Shown here in pieces: positions 63,470 through 64,000 of a stretch of DNA of 64,000 nt; the first letter of the stretch is position 1; the number at the start of each line of letters is the position of its first letter. The notes under the pieces are model-generated. The model was not told where the DNA came from. It searched no databases and saw nothing but the letters and a program-made list of their open reading frames with translations. Source of the stretch: Limnohabitans sp. Rim8 (GTDB taxonomy: Bacteria; Pseudomonadota; Gammaproteobacteria; Burkholderiales; Burkholderiaceae_C); NCBI GenBank assembly GCA_945901045.1, contig CAMDKK010000004.1:1-64000 (forward strand), in the 5' to 3' direction. Position numbers and translations under genes: made by a program.

Positions 63470-64000
63470 CTTCGGTACGGCCTTTGCCCAGCAGCACGGA
63501 TTGTGGAAAGCTTTTTTCGAGAACTCGTCGGCTGTCATTTCGCAAATCGATCATCCCCAAAGCATCGTAGGATTGAATCAAAATTTCCAAGGCCTCTTCG
63601 ACAGCAGGCACACCTTGAAAATCAGAAATGGCCACTTGAGCACGGTTGATAGCGGCAACATAAGCGCCACGGCTGAAATAATAGCGTGCCACATGGACTT
63701 CGTAGGAAGCCAACGAATTGACAATGTAGGTCATGCGCTGGCGCGCATCAGTCGTGTATTTGGATTCTGGAAAACGGTTGACCAATTCACGAAAGGCTTC
63801 GTAGGAGTCTTTGGCCGCTTTTTGATCTCGCTCAGAAAGGTCCTGCCTTGTGATGAATGAGAACAGGCCTAAGTTGTCATTGAAGTTGACCAGTCCTTTC
63901 AGATACAAAGCGTAATCGATTGCTGGGCTGGCAGGGTGCAGCTTCAGAAAGCGGTCCAAAGTAGCGACAGCCTGAATTTTGTCACCGGTCTTGAACTGGG
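63444..64000 (-). CDS. bamD: Outer membrane assembly lipoprotein BamD (5' end beyond window)
   Basis: The C-terminal 185 codons of BamD; the N-terminus with its lipobox lies to the right of the window. TPR-like helices are visible: LHPASPAIDYALYLKGLVNF, then FRELVNRFPESKYTTDARQRM and RGAYVAAINRAQVAISDFQ. BamD is an essential lipoprotein of the BAM complex that inserts beta-barrel proteins in the outer membrane. It converges with the helicase gene with a 26-bp overlap. Confidence 0.92.
   Translation of the reverse strand, partial: QFKTGDKIQAVATLDRFLKLHPASPAIDYALYLKGLVNFNDNLGLFSFITRQDLSERDQKAAKDSYEAFRELVNRFPESKYTTDARQRMTYIVNSLASYEVHVARYYFSRGAYVAAINRAQVAISDFQGVPAVEEALEILIQSYDALGMIDLRNDSRRVLEKSFPQSVLLGKGRTEAKAWWKFW

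Noticed and set aside
1..64000. tRNA, rRNA genes or CRISPR arrays
   Set aside because: No cloverleaf-like sequence, rRNA segment or regularly spaced repeat was noticed on reading; a covariance-model scan could not be run.

Overview
The window looks like a chromosomal segment of a betaproteobacterium of the order Burkholderiales, probably Comamonadaceae. The reasons are three intact and one broken Bug-type (tripartite tricarboxylate) solute receptors, a sucA-sucB-lpd-zapE run, a YbfB/YjiJ-type MFS protein and BamD/DinG/YcaO neighbours of the usual betaproteobacterial type. No rRNA, tRNA or CRISPR array was seen. The left third (about 1-21 kb) is visibly AT-rich, with many TTA/ATA codons. The right half is GC-rich, and one helicase gene (44.8-46.9 kb) is richer still, so the window is a compositional mosaic.

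Region 1 (1-25 kb) is a catabolic island for acids that are degraded as CoA thioesters. A minus-strand operon (acyl-CoA dehydrogenase, enoyl-CoA hydratase, carboxyltransferase, biotin carboxylase/BCCP, SDR) has the content of atu/liu operons, but its dehydrogenase resembles cyclohexanecarboxyl-CoA dehydrogenase (AliB type). Divergent from it are a 2,4-dienoyl-CoA reductase-type flavoenzyme, a second hydratase and a second acyl-CoA dehydrogenase. Then come an IS1595-family transposase relic and a Liv-type ABC importer operon with an acyl-CoA synthetase gene inside it. A BadH-like SDR, a TetR regulator, an AtuG-type SDR, an AcsA-like synthetase and a thiolase-fold/DUF35 pair follow.

Region 2 (25-38 kb) is a long minus-strand unit facing a LysR regulator: AtuA, an AtuA-related small protein, SMP-30/gluconolactonase, Bug, a PRISE-type enone reductase, Bug, acyl-CoA ligase, a citryl-CoA-lyase-like protein, a stump of badH, and intact badI (2-ketocyclohexanecarboxyl-CoA hydrolase). 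Behind the LysR gene are a Bug pseudogene, an intact Bug and an intradiol ring-cleavage dioxygenase. Regions 1 and 2 together hold a ring-opening pathway (AliB, hydratase, BadH, BadI steps) plus a carboxylase for beta-methyl-branched enoyl-CoAs. My inference is that the substrate is an alkyl-branched alicyclic or terpenoid-like acid. The true substrate cannot be read from the sequence.

Region 3 (38-64 kb) is mostly ordinary chromosome. It starts with a four-gene J-domain operon of unknown function. Next are an EthA-like flavin monooxygenase, a small unknown protein, an MFS transporter, a RecQ-like helicase, YcaO, a glyoxalase-fold protein, an SDR, an NlpC/P60 peptidase, an isochorismatase-fold hydrolase and propionyl-CoA synthetase. 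The segment ends with the 2-oxoglutarate dehydrogenase operon, zapE, two small genes, a DinG-type helicase, and bamD, which runs off the right edge.
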